Positions 1 to 11,296 of a stretch of 64,000 bases of DNA are shown here, piece after piece. The position numbers and the translations under genes were made by a program. Below the pieces are notes generated by a model. The model had not been told where the DNA came from. It did no database searches and worked only from the letters and a program-made list of their open reading frames with translations. The stretch spans positions 124,001 to 188,000 of the forward strand of contig NZ_PVTY01000001.1 in assembly GCF_003003175.1 (NCBI RefSeq), given 5' to 3'. Numbering within the stretch: the first letter of the stretch is position 1; every line of letters begins with the position of its first letter. The stretch comes from Nesterenkonia sandarakina (lineage in GTDB: Bacteria; Actinomycetota; Actinomycetes; Actinomycetales; Micrococcaceae).

Positions 1-87
1 CTGCACCGCGGCGGGATCACCCCGTACCTGGATCAGGTGGGCGCCAGCGAACGCGTCAACGGTCGCGCGTTCAGCACGCGCGACTGA
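1..87 (+). CDS. C-terminal fragment of an unidentified protein
   Basis: An open frame enters from the left edge of the window and runs 28 codons to a TGA at 85-87. The visible tail ends in GRAFSTRD and shows no motif I can assign. It lies on the same strand as the Rieske gene that follows about 100 bases later. It could be the 3' end of any gene upstream of this locus. The frame is the only long one at the edge with typical high-GC third positions, so I think it is real, but the function is unknown. Confidence 0.4.
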   Translation: MHRGGITPYLDQVGASERVNGRAFSTRD

Positions 88-170
88 GCCGCTGCGGGGC
101 CGGGTCCAGGAGATGGTGCAGGCGCAGGTCAGCGCGCCGACACAGAGCCTGGGCCCGGACCGATCACTCG

Positions 171-176
171 TAGAAT
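171..176 (+). promoter_or_regulatory. -10 hexamer TAGAAT, leaderless promoter of the Rieske gene
   Basis: TAGAAT ends 7 nt before the ATG at 184, so transcription would begin at the A of that ATG. This supports 184 as the start rather than the ATG at 175, which overlaps the hexamer. Confidence 0.55.
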
Positions 177-183
177 GGGCACC

Positions 184-615
184 ATGACCTCGCCATGCTG
201 TGACCGCCGTCGATTCCTGCACGCCTCTGCACTGACCGCAGGCTCGGCGGCGCTGCTGACCGCATGCGGCGTCGACGGGACCCCCGAGTCGGCGACTCCG
301 ACCCTCGCCGAGGGCGGCACCTGGACCGAGGTCATGCCGCTCGATGAGCTGGAGGTCGGGGCGAGCAGCACAGCTGAGGTCGGCGAGACCCAGCTCCTGC
401 TGCACCGCAGCGACGAGTCCACGATCCACGCGTTCTCCGCGGTCTGCACCCATCAGGGGTGCGCCGTCGGCACAGAGCCGGAGCGCTTCGCCTGCCCCTG
501 CCACGGCTCGATCTTCAACCTCGAGACCGGTGCCGCCGAGGGCGGTCCGGCGAGCGATCCGTTGACCCGCTACCCCGCCGAGATCAGCGGGGACACCATC
601 CGGGTCCAGGCCTAG
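184..615 (+). CDS. Tat-exported Rieske 2Fe-2S lipoprotein
   Basis: This 143-residue protein is a small exported Rieske ferredoxin-like protein, probably an electron carrier on the outer face of the membrane. The N-terminus has a twin-arginine motif (DRRRFLHAS, residues 7-15), a hydrophobic stretch, and a lipobox ending LLTAC at Cys28, so it should be lipid-anchored. The cluster ligands follow the Rieske pattern: CTHQGC (Cys88, His90) and CPCHGS (Cys104, His107). The extra Cys93 and Cys106 would form the usual disulfide. It is far shorter than QcrA and has no membrane helices beyond the signal, so it is not the bc1 subunit. It stands alone, with no obvious redox partner beside it; the partner is unknown. 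Confidence 0.85.
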   Translation: MTSPCCDRRRFLHASALTAGSAALLTACGVDGTPESATPTLAEGGTWTEVMPLDELEVGASSTAEVGETQLLLHRSDESTIHAFSAVCTHQGCAVGTEPERFACPCHGSIFNLETGAAEGGPASDPLTRYPAEISGDTIRVQA

Positions 616-668
616 GCGCGACTGCCTGGCGGCTCAGCCTGGATGCTCGGCTCGGCCTGGATGTCGGC

Positions 669-1160
669 TCAGCCAACGCGCAGCTCGATCTTCGAGGCAG
701 GCACGTCGCCGCCGCGCATGGCGGCCTTCACGGCTTCCCGGGCCTTGCCCTGGTGCAGCGTCGTGATCTGCATGACCGAGGCATGCCCGCCGTCGTGGGC
801 TTCGATCACTGGATCGCTGAGCAGTCCCAGGCCGCGCCAGGCCAGGATGGCCAGCACGTCACGATGCACGGCACCGATGTTGCGCTCCTCGGAGGCGCTG
901 GGCGTCTCGCCCTTGAGCGGGTAGAGCAGCCGCAGCTGGATCTGCGACTCGGCCGGGGGTTCGGTGTAGCCGTCGGCCCGGCACTGGGCGATGAAGCTCT
1001 CGAGCAGCTGCTCGGCCTCCTCGGCAGCGGCCTTCTCGGAGGTCAGCTTGCCGTTGGCGCCGAGGACGCCGTGGTGGATGACGAACTCTCCGGCCGCTTC
1101 GTCGTGCCAGGCTTCGCGGTAGTTCCAGGCCTGCTCGTCGCGGCGGTAGAGAGTGATCAA
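669..1160 (-). CDS. WGR-like domain protein, coupled to dxs
   Basis: This 163-residue protein begins with a TTG codon two bases after the dxs stop, with AAAGG inside the dxs 3' end as ribosome binding site. The N-terminal ~65 residues resemble a WGR domain: an aromatic-rich strand, then HHGVLGANGK in the position of the family's WGR-G-G core, then a helix of EEAEQLLESFIAQCRADGY type. WGR domains bind nucleic acid ends or proteins in PARPs and bacterial MolR-like proteins. The C-terminal half is not recognised. Translational coupling to dxs suggests co-expression, but no functional link is known. The WGR assignment is tentative because the signature tryptophan-glycine-arginine is not intact. 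Confidence 0.6.
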   Translation of the reverse strand: MITLYRRDEQAWNYREAWHDEAAGEFVIHHGVLGANGKLTSEKAAAEEAEQLLESFIAQCRADGYTEPPAESQIQLRLLYPLKGETPSASEERNIGAVHRDVLAILAWRGLGLLSDPVIEAHDGGHASVMQITTLHQGKAREAVKAAMRGGDVPASKIELRVG

Positions 1161-1162
1161 TG

Positions 1163-3178
1163 TCAGGCCTTTCGGGTACGGAGACTGGGGATCTGGCCGG
1201 TGGGGAACGGTTCGCCGGGCAGCGGGCGTGCGTAGGGCACCTTCGTGCCGAGGACCTGTCCGACAGCGTCCTGGGTGATCTTCTGGGCGGTGAGGCCCAC
1301 GCGTTCGAGGACCTCGCCGCGGGTGCCGTGGGCTAGGAACTCCACGGGGAGTCCGACCTCGTTGAGGCCGGTGTCCACGCCTGCCTCACGCATGCTCTGC
1401 CGGATGCGTGAGCCGACGCCGCCGGCCTTGACGCCGTCCTCGATGCAGATGACGGTGCGGTGCCGAGCGGCCAGGGAGACCACCGAGTCCGGGACGGGCA
1501 GGACCCAGCGCGGGTCCACCACGGTGGCGCTGATGCCCTGATCGGCGAGCCGCTGGGCGACGTCGAGGGAGAGCTCGGCCATGGTGCCCACGGAGACGAT
1601 GAGCACATCGTGGGCGTAGGGCTTCTTGGTCTCCGCCGTCGTCTCCGGGCTGGCGGCCGTGCGCCAGAGCACGTCGACTCCGTCCTCCAGCCGCTCTAGC
1701 GCGTCGATCTCGCCGTTGACCGAGCCCTTGGAGAAGCGCAGCACGGTCGGGGCGTCGTCCACGGCCACCGCTTCGCGCAGCTCCTCGCGCAGCCGGGTGG
1801 AGTCTCGCGGCGCCGCGATCCGCAGCCCCGGGACGATCTGCAGCAGCGAGAGGTCCCACATGCCGTGATGGCTGGGACCGTCAGGTCCGGTGACGCCGGC
1901 CCGGTCGAGGACCACGGTGACGCCGGCCTTGTGCAGCGCGACGTCCATCAGCAGCTGGTCGAACGCGCGGTTCAGGAAGGTCGCGTAGATCGCGACCACC
2001 GGGTGCAGTCCGCCGAAGGCGAGCCCGGCGGCGGAGGTCAGCGCGTGCTGTTCGGCGATGCCGACGTCGAAGACCCGCTCGGGGTGCTTCTGCGCGAAGC
2101 TGCGCAGTCCCACCGGGATCATCATCGCTCCGGTGAGCGCGACGATGTCCTCGCGCTCATCGGCGATGGAGGTGATCTCTTCCTCGAACACCGAGGTCCA
2201 GGAGCGCGATCCGCCGCGGTGCACCGGCTCGCCGGTCTCCGGGTCGATGACCCCGACGGCGTGGAACTGGTCGTTCTCATCCGCGCGGGCCGGGGCGTAG
2301 CCCTTGCCCTTCTCGGTGAGCGCGTGGACGATGACCGGACCGCCGTAGTTCCTGGCGTCGGTGAGGGCCTCTTCCAGCGCGCGCTGGTCGTGGCCGTCCA
2401 CCGGTCCGATGTACTTCATGCCGAGGTCTTCGAAGAGTCCCTGCGGGGCCCAGAAGTCTTTGGCGCCCTTCTTCGCGGCATGCAGGCTGCGGTAGACCAT
2501 CTGGCCCATCGGTCCGCCGTTCTGCAGCTTCTGCTTGGTGCCGTCCATGATGTTCTCGTAGGTGCGGTGGGTGCGGACCTTGTCCAGGAAGTTCCGGCGC
2601 AGCCGGCCCAGCTGGTCGGCCAGTCCCCCGACGGTGGGCGCGTAGGAGCGGCCGTTGTCGTTGACCACGATGATGACGCGGCGGTCTTTGTCCGCGGCGA
2701 TGTTGTTCAGCGCCTCCCAGGCCATGCCGCCGGTGAGTGCGCCGTCGCCGATCACCGGAATGACGCAGCGCTCGGACTCCCCGGCGAGCCCCCGGGCCTT
2801 CGAGATGCCGTCGGCCCAGGAGAGCGAGGAGGAGGCGTGGGAGGACTCCACGATGTCATGCACGGACTCGGCCCGATCCGGGTACCCGGCGATGCCGCCG
2901 GCCTGGCGCAGCGTGGAGAAGTCCTGACGCCCGGTGACCAGCTTGTGCACGTAGGACTGGTGGCCGGTGTCGAAGATGATGGAATCGCGCGGGGAGTCGA
3001 AGACCCGGTGGATCGCCAGGGTCAGTTCGACCACCCCGAGGTTGGGTCCCATATGTCCGCCGGTCTTGGAGACGTTGGCGATGAGGAACTCTCGGATCTC
3101 TGCCGACAGCTTCTCCATCTGCTCGTCGCTGAGCTTGGACAGCTCCTGCGGAGACGTGATTGTCTGCAGAATACTCAT
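1163..3178 (-). CDS. dxs: 1-deoxy-D-xylulose-5-phosphate synthase
   Basis: DXS condenses pyruvate and glyceraldehyde 3-phosphate to 1-deoxyxylulose 5-phosphate, the first step of the non-mevalonate isoprenoid pathway, in the cytoplasm. The 671-residue protein has the family length and motifs: [13 protein letters not shown] near the N-terminus, [10 protein letters not shown] with the catalytic histidine, the thiamine diphosphate motif GDGALTGG...NDNG, and DVGIAEQHA with the conserved glutamate in the transketolase pyrimidine domain. The C-terminal transketolase domain is complete. The ATG at 3178 sits 6 nt after a TAGACT hexamer, so the message is probably leaderless. The next gene downstream starts 2 nt after its stop. 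Confidence 0.97.
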   Translation of the reverse strand: MSILQTITSPQELSKLSDEQMEKLSAEIREFLIANVSKTGGHMGPNLGVVELTLAIHRVFDSPRDSIIFDTGHQSYVHKLVTGRQDFSTLRQAGGIAGYPDRAESVHDIVESSHASSSLSWADGISKARGLAGESERCVIPVIGDGALTGGMAWEALNNIAADKDRRVIIVVNDNGRSYAPTVGGLADQLGRLRRNFLDKVRTHRTYENIMDGTKQKLQNGGPMGQMVYRSLHAAKKGAKDFWAPQGLFEDLGMKYIGPVDGHDQRALEEALTDARNYGGPVIVHALTEKGKGYAPARADENDQFHAVGVIDPETGEPVHRGGSRSWTSVFEEEITSIADEREDIVALTGAMMIPVGLRSFAQKHPERVFDVGIAEQHALTSAAGLAFGGLHPVVAIYATFLNRAFDQLLMDVALHKAGVTVVLDRAGVTGPDGPSHHGMWDLSLLQIVPGLRIAAPRDSTRLREELREAVAVDDAPTVLRFSKGSVNGEIDALERLEDGVDVLWRTAASPETTAETKKPYAHDVLIVSVGTMAELSLDVAQRLADQGISATVVDPRWVLPVPDSVVSLAARHRTVICIEDGVKAGGVGSRIRQSMREAGVDTGLNEVGLPVEFLAHGTRGEVLERVGLTAQKITQDAVGQVLGTKVPYARPLPGEPFPTGQIPSLRTRKA

Positions 3179-3184
3179 TGCCGC

Positions 3185-3190
3185 AGTCTA
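3185..3190 (-). promoter_or_regulatory. -10 hexamer TAGACT, leaderless promoter of dxs
   Basis: On the minus strand TAGACT is followed by six bases and then the dxs ATG. There is no purine-rich ribosome binding site at the right distance, which fits a leaderless transcript. Confidence 0.6.
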
Positions 3191-3290
3191 CCTCTCGCGC
3201 CCTGCGCGGCGGGACCTTGACGCGTCGTGAAGACACGTTCACCGACGCACACGGGCGAGGCAGATGCCCGGCAGGTTCACCGATACGCAG

Positions 3291-3326
3291 CAGGGGCGCC
3301 CCGATCCGAAGATCGAGGCGCCCCTG
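3291..3326 (-). terminator. Rho-independent-type hairpin after aconitase
   Basis: A 10-bp perfect stem (CAGGGGCGCC and its complement) is extended by one mismatch and five more pairs to a four-base loop. Read on the minus strand the loop is TTCG closed by C and G, the hyperstable UUCG tetraloop. It lies about 65 nt past the aconitase stop. There is no clear T run, as is common in actinobacteria. Confidence 0.75.
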
Positions 3327-3389
3327 ATCGGGTGAGCCGCCCGAAGCGGCTCAACAGCTCAGCTGCTCAGCAGTCTGGGATCAGACCGT

Positions 3390-6209
<2,820 letters not shown>

Positions 6210-6281
6210 TCGGGACTCCTTATTAGTTGCCAGTCGTGCCAGCCCGCGCTGATGAGTCACGGGACTGATGGATCGATGTCC

Positions 6282-6287
6282 AGTCTA
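6282..6287 (-). promoter_or_regulatory. Candidate -10 hexamer TAGACT for aconitase
   Basis: TAGACT lies about 70 nt upstream of the chosen GTG, which would give a leader with a normal AAGGAG site. No convincing -35 is visible. Confidence 0.4.
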
Positions 6288-6336
6288 CTCTTTCAGATTT
6301 CATGAGACGCCCGTCATAGGGCCCCTGGCGCGCCGT

Positions 6337-7878
6337 TCACCTGCGATGAGGTGCGCGGAACAGCGCCACTGATTCCATGTGGTGGGTGTTGGGGTAGAGG
6401 TCGAAGACCTCCAGGTCTGCGAGCTCCCAGCCGCGGCTCATCAGGGACTTGGCGTCCCGGGCGAAGGAGGAGGGTTCGCAGGAGACGTAGACGACCTCGC
6501 GGGCACCGGAGGCGTCGATCCCGGCGATCACCCGCTCGCCGGCCCCGGTGCGCGGCGGATCCAGCACGATCAGCTCACGCTGCGCCAGCTTGTCCAGAAC
6601 CGCCTCCACCGGCGCCTGCAGCACCTCCACCTGGGGCGAGCCGGAGAACAGCTGTGCCGCGCTGGCGCTGGAACCGGGTGCACCCTCGACGCTGAGCACC
6701 GAGCCGCCGGGGCCTGCGAGCTGCGCGGCCCAGGCGGTGAAGAGTCCGGCTCCGGCGTAGAGGTCGGCCACGGAGGCACCCTCGGGCACCTGGGCCATCG
6801 CGTCCACGGCCTTGACCAGGCAGCTGGGGGCGTTGCGATGGATCTGCCAGAAGTCCTCGGGCTGGATCTCCACCGTGGAGAGCGCCGGCTGAGGCGCATT
6901 GACGTCCGGGCCCGGGCTGGGGCTCGACGGCAGAGGCAGTGGAAGCGGCTCGGTGATGGTCCGGCTGCCGGCGACCACGACGTAGCTGATCCGCTCCGGG
7001 CGCGGCGCCGTCGACCGGCTCTCTGCGCGGGCTCCGGGGCCGGGACGCTCTCCGCGACCACGGCGTCCGGCACCGCGCGCGCCGCCGCGACTCCGGCTGG
7101 GTGCCCGTTCCGGCTGCGAGGTGCCGAGCACGATGTTGGCGATGTCCGGCTCCCGGCGGTGCAGCACCAGCAGCCGTTCGATGAGCTCCTCGCGCTCGGG
7201 CTCCTCGAGACCGGTCCGCGCGTGCACGACCAGGGTGACCTGCGGTCCGGCCCCGGCGGCCACGGCGTCCACTCGATCGGCACCCTTGAAGCAGAAGCCG
7301 AAGATCCCACTCTCGTGGATCGATGAGACGGCCAGCGGCATCCCGCGCAGCTCGATGAGCTCGTTGCTGCGGTGCGGCTTCATGCTCAGCACCCCCTCGG
7401 CGCTGACAGCGAAGCTCGCCCGGGTCCGCCAGTGCAGACCGTGATAGGGGCCGTCGGAGAGCACGTCCTGGACGTGGACCTCCCCGTCGCCGGAGGCCAG
7501 CGGCAGACGCTGGTCGTGGATCGAGAATCCGCCGATCCGCTGCATGGTGTCGCGGAAGACCTGGCCCTTGAGCCGGCGCTGGTGCTGATCGGTGATGTGG
7601 CCGAACTCGGCGCCGCCCACCGGGAGCCGGTCGTTCTCGTGGGCGCGCAGCGAGTCGGCGAGCTTCCAGATGTGCCGGCGGCGGTAGTCGGAGGCGTTGA
7701 GCACCTCGACGACGTCGGCCCGCCAGTATTTGGCCCCGGGGCCGCCCTCGGTGACCCGGGCGCGCACGGTCTCCCCCGGGATGGCGTGGCGCACGAAGAC
7801 GACGCGACCCTCGTAGCGGGCCACGCAGTGGCCCCCGTGGGCCATCGGACCGATGTCCAGCGTCAGGGTCTGCGTCAT
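6337..7878 (-). CDS. TRAM-domain class I SAM-dependent RNA 5-methyluridine methyltransferase (TrmA/RlmCD family)
   Basis: The 513-residue protein belongs to the family that methylates C5 of uridine in rRNA or tRNA. An N-terminal TRAM-like domain (residues ~1-60, starting TLDIGPMAHGGHCVARYEGRVVFV) precedes a central region and the SAM domain with motif I VADLYAGAGLF at about 370-380. Late motifs are IVLDPPRTGAG and the nucleophile/proton-acceptor region YVSCEPSSFARD, with the catalytic cysteine. Compared with relatives there is an extra, Arg/Gly-rich low-complexity segment at about 256-296 and a proline-rich run at about 309-330, between the central and SAM domains. The exact target base cannot be read from sequence. 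It follows DUF3159 by 7 nt and is probably cotranscribed. Confidence 0.9.
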   Translation of the reverse strand: MTQTLTLDIGPMAHGGHCVARYEGRVVFVRHAIPGETVRARVTEGGPGAKYWRADVVEVLNASDYRRRHIWKLADSLRAHENDRLPVGGAEFGHITDQHQRRLKGQVFRDTMQRIGGFSIHDQRLPLASGDGEVHVQDVLSDGPYHGLHWRTRASFAVSAEGVLSMKPHRSNELIELRGMPLAVSSIHESGIFGFCFKGADRVDAVAAGAGPQVTLVVHARTGLEEPEREELIERLLVLHRREPDIANIVLGTSQPERAPSRSRGGARGAGRRGRGERPGPGARAESRSTAPRPERISYVVVAGSRTITEPLPLPLPSSPSPGPDVNAPQPALSTVEIQPEDFWQIHRNAPSCLVKAVDAMAQVPEGASVADLYAGAGLFTAWAAQLAGPGGSVLSVEGAPGSSASAAQLFSGSPQVEVLQAPVEAVLDKLAQRELIVLDPPRTGAGERVIAGIDASGAREVVYVSCEPSSFARDAKSLMSRGWELADLEVFDLYPNTHHMESVALFRAPHRR

Positions 7879-7885
7879 CGCGGAA

Positions 7886-8632
7886 TCACCCTCTCTTGTC
7901 TTGTTCGGCCGGGTGAGTGGCCTCGTGTGCGCCCGCCTCGAGCGGGCTCTGCGGCGGGCGCGAGATCAGCCAGCCCACCCAGAGCGCGAGCGCGTAGAGC
8001 GGGATCCCCATGACCAGGCGGGCGGTGCCGAGTCCGGCCACGTCGTCGGCCAGGTAGAGCGGGACCTGGATGATCAGGCGCAGCGCCGGGACCGCGAGCA
8101 GCAGCCAGGTGGCCAGGGAATACCGACGCCGACGCTCCGGATCCTTGCGCCAGTCCAGGCCCTCGCCGCGGACCACGCCGAAGAGCAGACCGAGGAACGG
8201 CCACTTGATCAGGATCGAGACCAGGAAGGCCACCAGGTAGCCGGCGTTGATCAGGAAGCCCCAGGCGTAGAAGTCCCGGGCGTCTCCGGTCCGGTAGGCC
8301 ACCAGGGCGCAGATCAGGATCCCGGCGAGTCCGGCCAGGGACTGCACCAGGGAGCCCTTCTGCACCAGCCGCGCGACGGCGAACCCGAGACCGATCACCA
8401 CCGAGATGATCAGAGCGGTCATCAGCTCCTCGGTGACCAGGAACGCGATCAGGAAGGCCGCGGCGGGCAGCGAGGACTCCACGAGTCCACGCACTCCGCC
8501 GACCGAGGCCAGCACGTCGATGGAGCCGTCATCCCCGGTGCGCACCCGGGAGGCGGCGGCCGTGGAGAACTGGGCCGCCGGATCGGGCGCGGAGTGCGGC
8601 TCGTGGCGCGGCTGGCCTGGGTCAGCGGTCAT
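7886..8632 (-). CDS. DUF3159 integral membrane protein
   Basis: This 248-residue protein has about six hydrophobic segments (for example AAFLIAFLVTEELMTALIIS, LAGLAGILICALVAY, LWVGWLI) after a ~45-residue hydrophilic N-terminus. It matches the DUF3159 family, a conserved actinobacterial membrane protein of unknown function. Its ATG overlaps the 3' end of the DUF3710 gene by 11 nt, and the RNA methyltransferase begins 7 nt downstream. The order dut - DUF3710 - DUF3159 - methyltransferase, with DUF3093 and DUF4193 beyond dut, resembles the region around dut in mycobacteria, so the neighbourhood is ancient. Confidence 0.85.
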   Translation of the reverse strand: MTADPGQPRHEPHSAPDPAAQFSTAAASRVRTGDDGSIDVLASVGGVRGLVESSLPAAAFLIAFLVTEELMTALIISVVIGLGFAVARLVQKGSLVQSLAGLAGILICALVAYRTGDARDFYAWGFLINAGYLVAFLVSILIKWPFLGLLFGVVRGEGLDWRKDPERRRRYSLATWLLLAVPALRLIIQVPLYLADDVAGLGTARLVMGIPLYALALWVGWLISRPPQSPLEAGAHEATHPAEQDKRG

Positions 8633-9476
8633 CGCTCACCGGGGCGGCCGCGGGGTTGGGACTGGGGGTGTCGTCGCGGCGCTGGGCCCGGTTGCGCGGG
8701 ACCACCACTCGCTTCGCGCCCTCGGGGGGCTGCAGTCGGAGCAGCTCGCGCGGCGGCAGCGGGTCGTCGCCTCGGACGACCACGATCTTGGCGAAGAGGT
8801 CTTCCACGGCACGTGCCGCCGTGGCGTCGATCGCGCCGCGGCCGCCGACGACTCCGCGCAGGAACCAGCGCGGGCCCTCGTAGCCGATGAAGCGGGCCAC
8901 GCGCCAGCCTTTGCGTCCGTCCTTGAGCACGGTGGGCACGCGGGCGGCCAGCTCCTTGCCGAAGCGTCCGTCGACCCGTTTGACCTTGCCCTCCTGCTTG
9001 ATGACCGACTCTTCGATCTGCTCGAGCACCTCGTTCCAGGTGCCGCCGGACTTCGGGGCGGAGAAGGGCTGGACCTGGATGCTGGCCTGGTCGACCATGA
9101 TGGTCAGCGCGACCACGCGCTTGGTCTTCTGATCGATGTCCAGCCGGACCTGCTGGTTCTTCGCCGTGGGGATCAGCAGCGCACCGAAGTCGAGGTAGCC
9201 CTTCTTGGACTCGAGCTCGCGGGAGTCCCGCGGCACGGCCAAGGGTGTGGACTCGGTGACCGGCTGCGCGACGGAGGTCACCGACGAGCTGGCGACGACA
9301 GCGTCGTCGGTCCCCGGCGCCTGGGTCGGGGCAGCCTCGTCTTGGGCGGTTCCGTTCTGAGCTGTCTGGCTCTGCCCGGTCTGGGTCTGTTCTGGTTCTG
9401 CCTGCGGAGCTGCTGCCGGGGCCGCGTCTGTCTCCGGTGTCTGCTTCGCTGGGGTCTTCTTCTTGCCGAAGAGCAT
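8622..9476 (-). CDS. DUF3710 family protein
   Basis: The start at 9476 is set by AGGAGG 5-7 nt upstream; the frame stays open further upstream but without family similarity. The 284-residue product starts MLFGKKK and has an acidic, Ala/Gln-rich low-complexity N-terminus of about 75 residues. The conserved DUF3710 domain follows, with the segments LDFGALLIP, GPRWFLRGVVGGRGA and VVRGDDPLPPRELL. The function of the family is unknown. It is a soluble protein with no signal peptide. It lies between dut and DUF3159 in an apparent operon. Confidence 0.88.
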   Translation of the reverse strand: MLFGKKKTPAKQTPETDAAPAAAPQAEPEQTQTGQSQTAQNGTAQDEAAPTQAPGTDDAVVASSSVTSVAQPVTESTPLAVPRDSRELESKKGYLDFGALLIPTAKNQQVRLDIDQKTKRVVALTIMVDQASIQVQPFSAPKSGGTWNEVLEQIEESVIKQEGKVKRVDGRFGKELAARVPTVLKDGRKGWRVARFIGYEGPRWFLRGVVGGRGAIDATAARAVEDLFAKIVVVRGDDPLPPRELLRLQPPEGAKRVVVPRNRAQRRDDTPSPNPAAAPVSDDR

Positions 9477-9507
9477 GCCTGTCCTCCTGGTCGGTCCTGC
9501 TGCTGTC

Positions 9508-9948
9508 CTATCGCCCGGTGGAGCCGAAACCGCCTGCACCCCGGTCGCTCGTCTCGAGCTCGTCCACCAGGGTGAAGTCAGCCTGCTCCACCTTCTGCAG
9601 AAGCAGCTGAGCGATCCGGTCTCCACGGGCGAAGTGGACCGCCTCGTGGCGGTCCGTGTTTAGCAGGCACACCTTGATCTCCCCACGATACCCAGCGTCC
9701 ACCGTCCCTGGGGCATTGACCACGGTGATCCCGTGGCGCACCGCGAGTCCGCTGCGCGGATGCACCAGACCCACCCAGCCCTGGGGAACTGCCAGCGCGA
9801 CCCCGGTCGGGACCAGCCGGCGCTCCCCCGGCTCGAGCGTGAACTCCTCGGCGGTGAGCAGGTCGGCCCCGGCATCACCGGGATGGGCGTAGCGCGGCAG
9901 GTCGAGGCCCTGATCCAGCTGCTTGAGTGGTACTGAGATGCGATTCAC
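9508..9948 (-). CDS. dut: dUTP diphosphatase
   Basis: dUTPase hydrolyses dUTP to dUMP and pyrophosphate, keeping uracil out of DNA and feeding dTMP synthesis. The 146-residue protein has the trimeric dUTPase motifs: AGADL (motif 1), HPRSGLAVRHG (2), GTVDAGYRGEIKV (3, with the catalytic aspartate and tyrosine), GDRIAQLLL (4) and the flexible C-terminal RGAGGFGSTGR (5). A GTG at 9948 is taken as start: the protein then begins at the usual place, and TAGACT lies exactly 7 nt upstream, giving a leaderless message. The frame is open for a long way upstream, but that sequence is antisense to the DUF3093 gene. Confidence 0.97.
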   Translation of the reverse strand: MNRISVPLKQLDQGLDLPRYAHPGDAGADLLTAEEFTLEPGERRLVPTGVALAVPQGWVGLVHPRSGLAVRHGITVVNAPGTVDAGYRGEIKVCLLNTDRHEAVHFARGDRIAQLLLQKVEQADFTLVDELETSDRGAGGFGSTGR

Positions 9949-9955
9949 AGCCCCG

Positions 9956-9961
9956 AGTCTA
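9956..9961 (-). promoter_or_regulatory. -10 hexamer TAGACT, leaderless promoter of dut
   Basis: TAGACT is followed by seven bases and the GTG start of dut on the minus strand. This decides the start codon against the much longer upstream open frame. Confidence 0.6.
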
Positions 9962-10008
9962 CCGTCGTGCTCAACCCCACTCTCAGCCGGACATGCGACG
10001 ATAGAGAC

Positions 10009-10536
10009 ATGAGTGACGAGAGTGCCAAGAGTGCTGAAGCTGCATCCCCCGGCGCCGCGCGCGACGCCGCACCGATCTACAGCGAGAAGCTGTGGCCGGC
10101 CTGGTGGCTGTGGGTCGCCGGGGTCATGGTGGGCGCTTCGATCTCGCTGATCTTCTTCCCGATCAGCGTCACCTTCGGGGTGCTGACGATGTTCATCGGA
10201 ATCGGCCTGGTGATCTTCGGGCTGGTCATCACCACCCCGACCATCGAGGTCACTGACGGGTGGCTGCGGGTGGGACGTGCCCGGATCCAGACGGTGCACC
10301 TGGGCCGGATCGTGGCGCACAGCGGAGACGCCGCCCGGGAACAGCTGGGACCCGGCTTCGATGCGAGCTCCTACCAGTGCATCCGTGGCTGGATCGGGCC
10401 GGTCATCACCGCGCAGATCGTCGACCCCAGGGACGCCACCCCGTACTGGCTCTTCTCCACCAGAAAGCCAAACGCCGTGCTCTCCGCGTTGGGCTCCGTG
10501 GAACCCGTGCAGGAGCACGGCGTCAGTTTCGAGTGA
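10009..10536 (+). CDS. DUF3093 membrane protein
   Basis: The 175-residue protein has an acidic/Ala-rich N-terminal tail of about 30 residues and two closely spaced hydrophobic helices (WWLWVAGVMVGASISLIFFP and VLTMFIGIGLVIFGLVI). A soluble C-terminal domain contains the family signature YQCIRGWIGP and DATPYWLFSTRKP. It belongs to DUF3093, a conserved actinobacterial membrane protein of unknown function found divergent from dut. The ATG at 10009 is chosen because family members begin here and there is no good start or Shine-Dalgarno upstream. A weak GACGAT -10-like hexamer 6 nt upstream would allow leaderless expression. Confidence 0.85.
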   Translation: MSDESAKSAEAASPGAARDAAPIYSEKLWPAWWLWVAGVMVGASISLIFFPISVTFGVLTMFIGIGLVIFGLVITTPTIEVTDGWLRVGRARIQTVHLGRIVAHSGDAAREQLGPGFDASSYQCIRGWIGPVITAQIVDPRDATPYWLFSTRKPNAVLSALGSVEPVQEHGVSFE

Positions 10537-10559
10537 TGTGAGTTTCGAGTGACGCGGGC

Positions 10560-10586
10560 GCCCTCAGGCCTTCACTGGCTGAGGGC
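10560..10586. terminator. Bidirectional hairpin between convergent DUF3093 and DUF4193 genes
   Basis: GCCCTCAG pairs perfectly with CTGAGGGC across an 11-base loop. It sits 23 nt after one stop codon and 26 nt before the other, as expected for a shared terminator. Confidence 0.65.
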
Positions 10587-10612
10587 TTCCGCGTCTGTCT
10601 GTCGCGAGGCGT

Positions 10613-10912
10613 TCAGCCCTCGCAGTCCTTGCAGAAGAACATGCCGTTCGCCTCGCGAGCCACCTGGGAGCGATGACGCACCAGGAAGCAGGAGGAGCAG
10701 GTGAACTCATCCGACTGAGCGGGCAGCACGCGAACCTGCAGCTCCTCCTCGGAGAGATCGGCACCGGGGAGTTCGAACCCTTCAGCGGCCTCGGTCTCGT
10801 CCTCATCGACCACAGAGGACTGCCGTGACGTGTTCCGGTTCTTCAGCTCCTCGATCGAATCTTCGCTGCTTTCGTCGTCGTTCTTCCGCGGGGCGTCGTA
10901 ATCGGTTGCCAT
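10613..10912 (-). CDS. DUF4193 acidic zinc-ribbon-like protein
   Basis: This 99-residue protein has a very acidic N-terminal half followed by two CxxC pairs (FTCSSCFLVRH near 71-74 and FFCKDC near 94-97), which should bind one zinc ion. It matches DUF4193, a small conserved actinobacterial protein of unknown function found beside dut/DUF3093. The ATG at 10912 has GGAG about 9 nt upstream; an upstream extension in frame has no family similarity. Zinc-ribbon proteins of this size often touch RNA polymerase or nucleic acid, but nothing in the sequence shows which. Confidence 0.88.
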   Translation of the reverse strand: MATDYDAPRKNDDESSEDSIEELKNRNTSRQSSVVDEDETEAAEGFELPGADLSEEELQVRVLPAQSDEFTCSSCFLVRHRSQVAREANGMFFCKDCEG

Positions 10913-11296
10913 AAGAGGTGCTCCACACTCCGAATTCTTGAGATCGAAGCGCTCGTTGACCGGCTTCGGGTTGAAGCTGATTGAGCGCGATTTCCCTGTG
11001 CGTAGCCCCCTGCCGGTCCGGGCTGCTGCCCGTTCCGCAGAACACGTGGGAAATTCAGGTCGGACAGATTGTGTCCTATCCGGATCACAGGACCAAATCC
11101 TGGCGAACCGTTGAGCCCTGGGCTGACACGGGGGTCTCACCACACAGCTGGTAGGCGGGATGAGGACCAAAGAATGTCACGAGAGGCCCGATTGAGCAAT
11201 CCTTCCAGGAGTGGTTGAGCACCACGCCGGATTTTGAACCTGCCCGCGATACAGTGGCCCGAATAACCACCAGCTCGTTCTTCGGAGGAAGCCCAA
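10913..11296. other. Divergent intergenic region, DUF4193 / sepH
   Basis: This 384-base gap between two divergent genes holds no supported gene. On the sepH side there is a TACAGT hexamer at 11250-11255 (TANNNT type), about 40 nt upstream of the sepH start, and GGAGG at 11284-11288 as ribosome binding site. It is less GC-rich than the coding DNA. Short open frames here lack coding-like composition. Confidence 0.5.

Noticed and set aside
1865-3220. Long plus-strand open frame opposite dxs
   Set aside because: It is antisense to a complete, well-conserved gene. Its composition (His, Arg, Gly, Val-rich) is that of a reverse-frame shadow in high-GC DNA.
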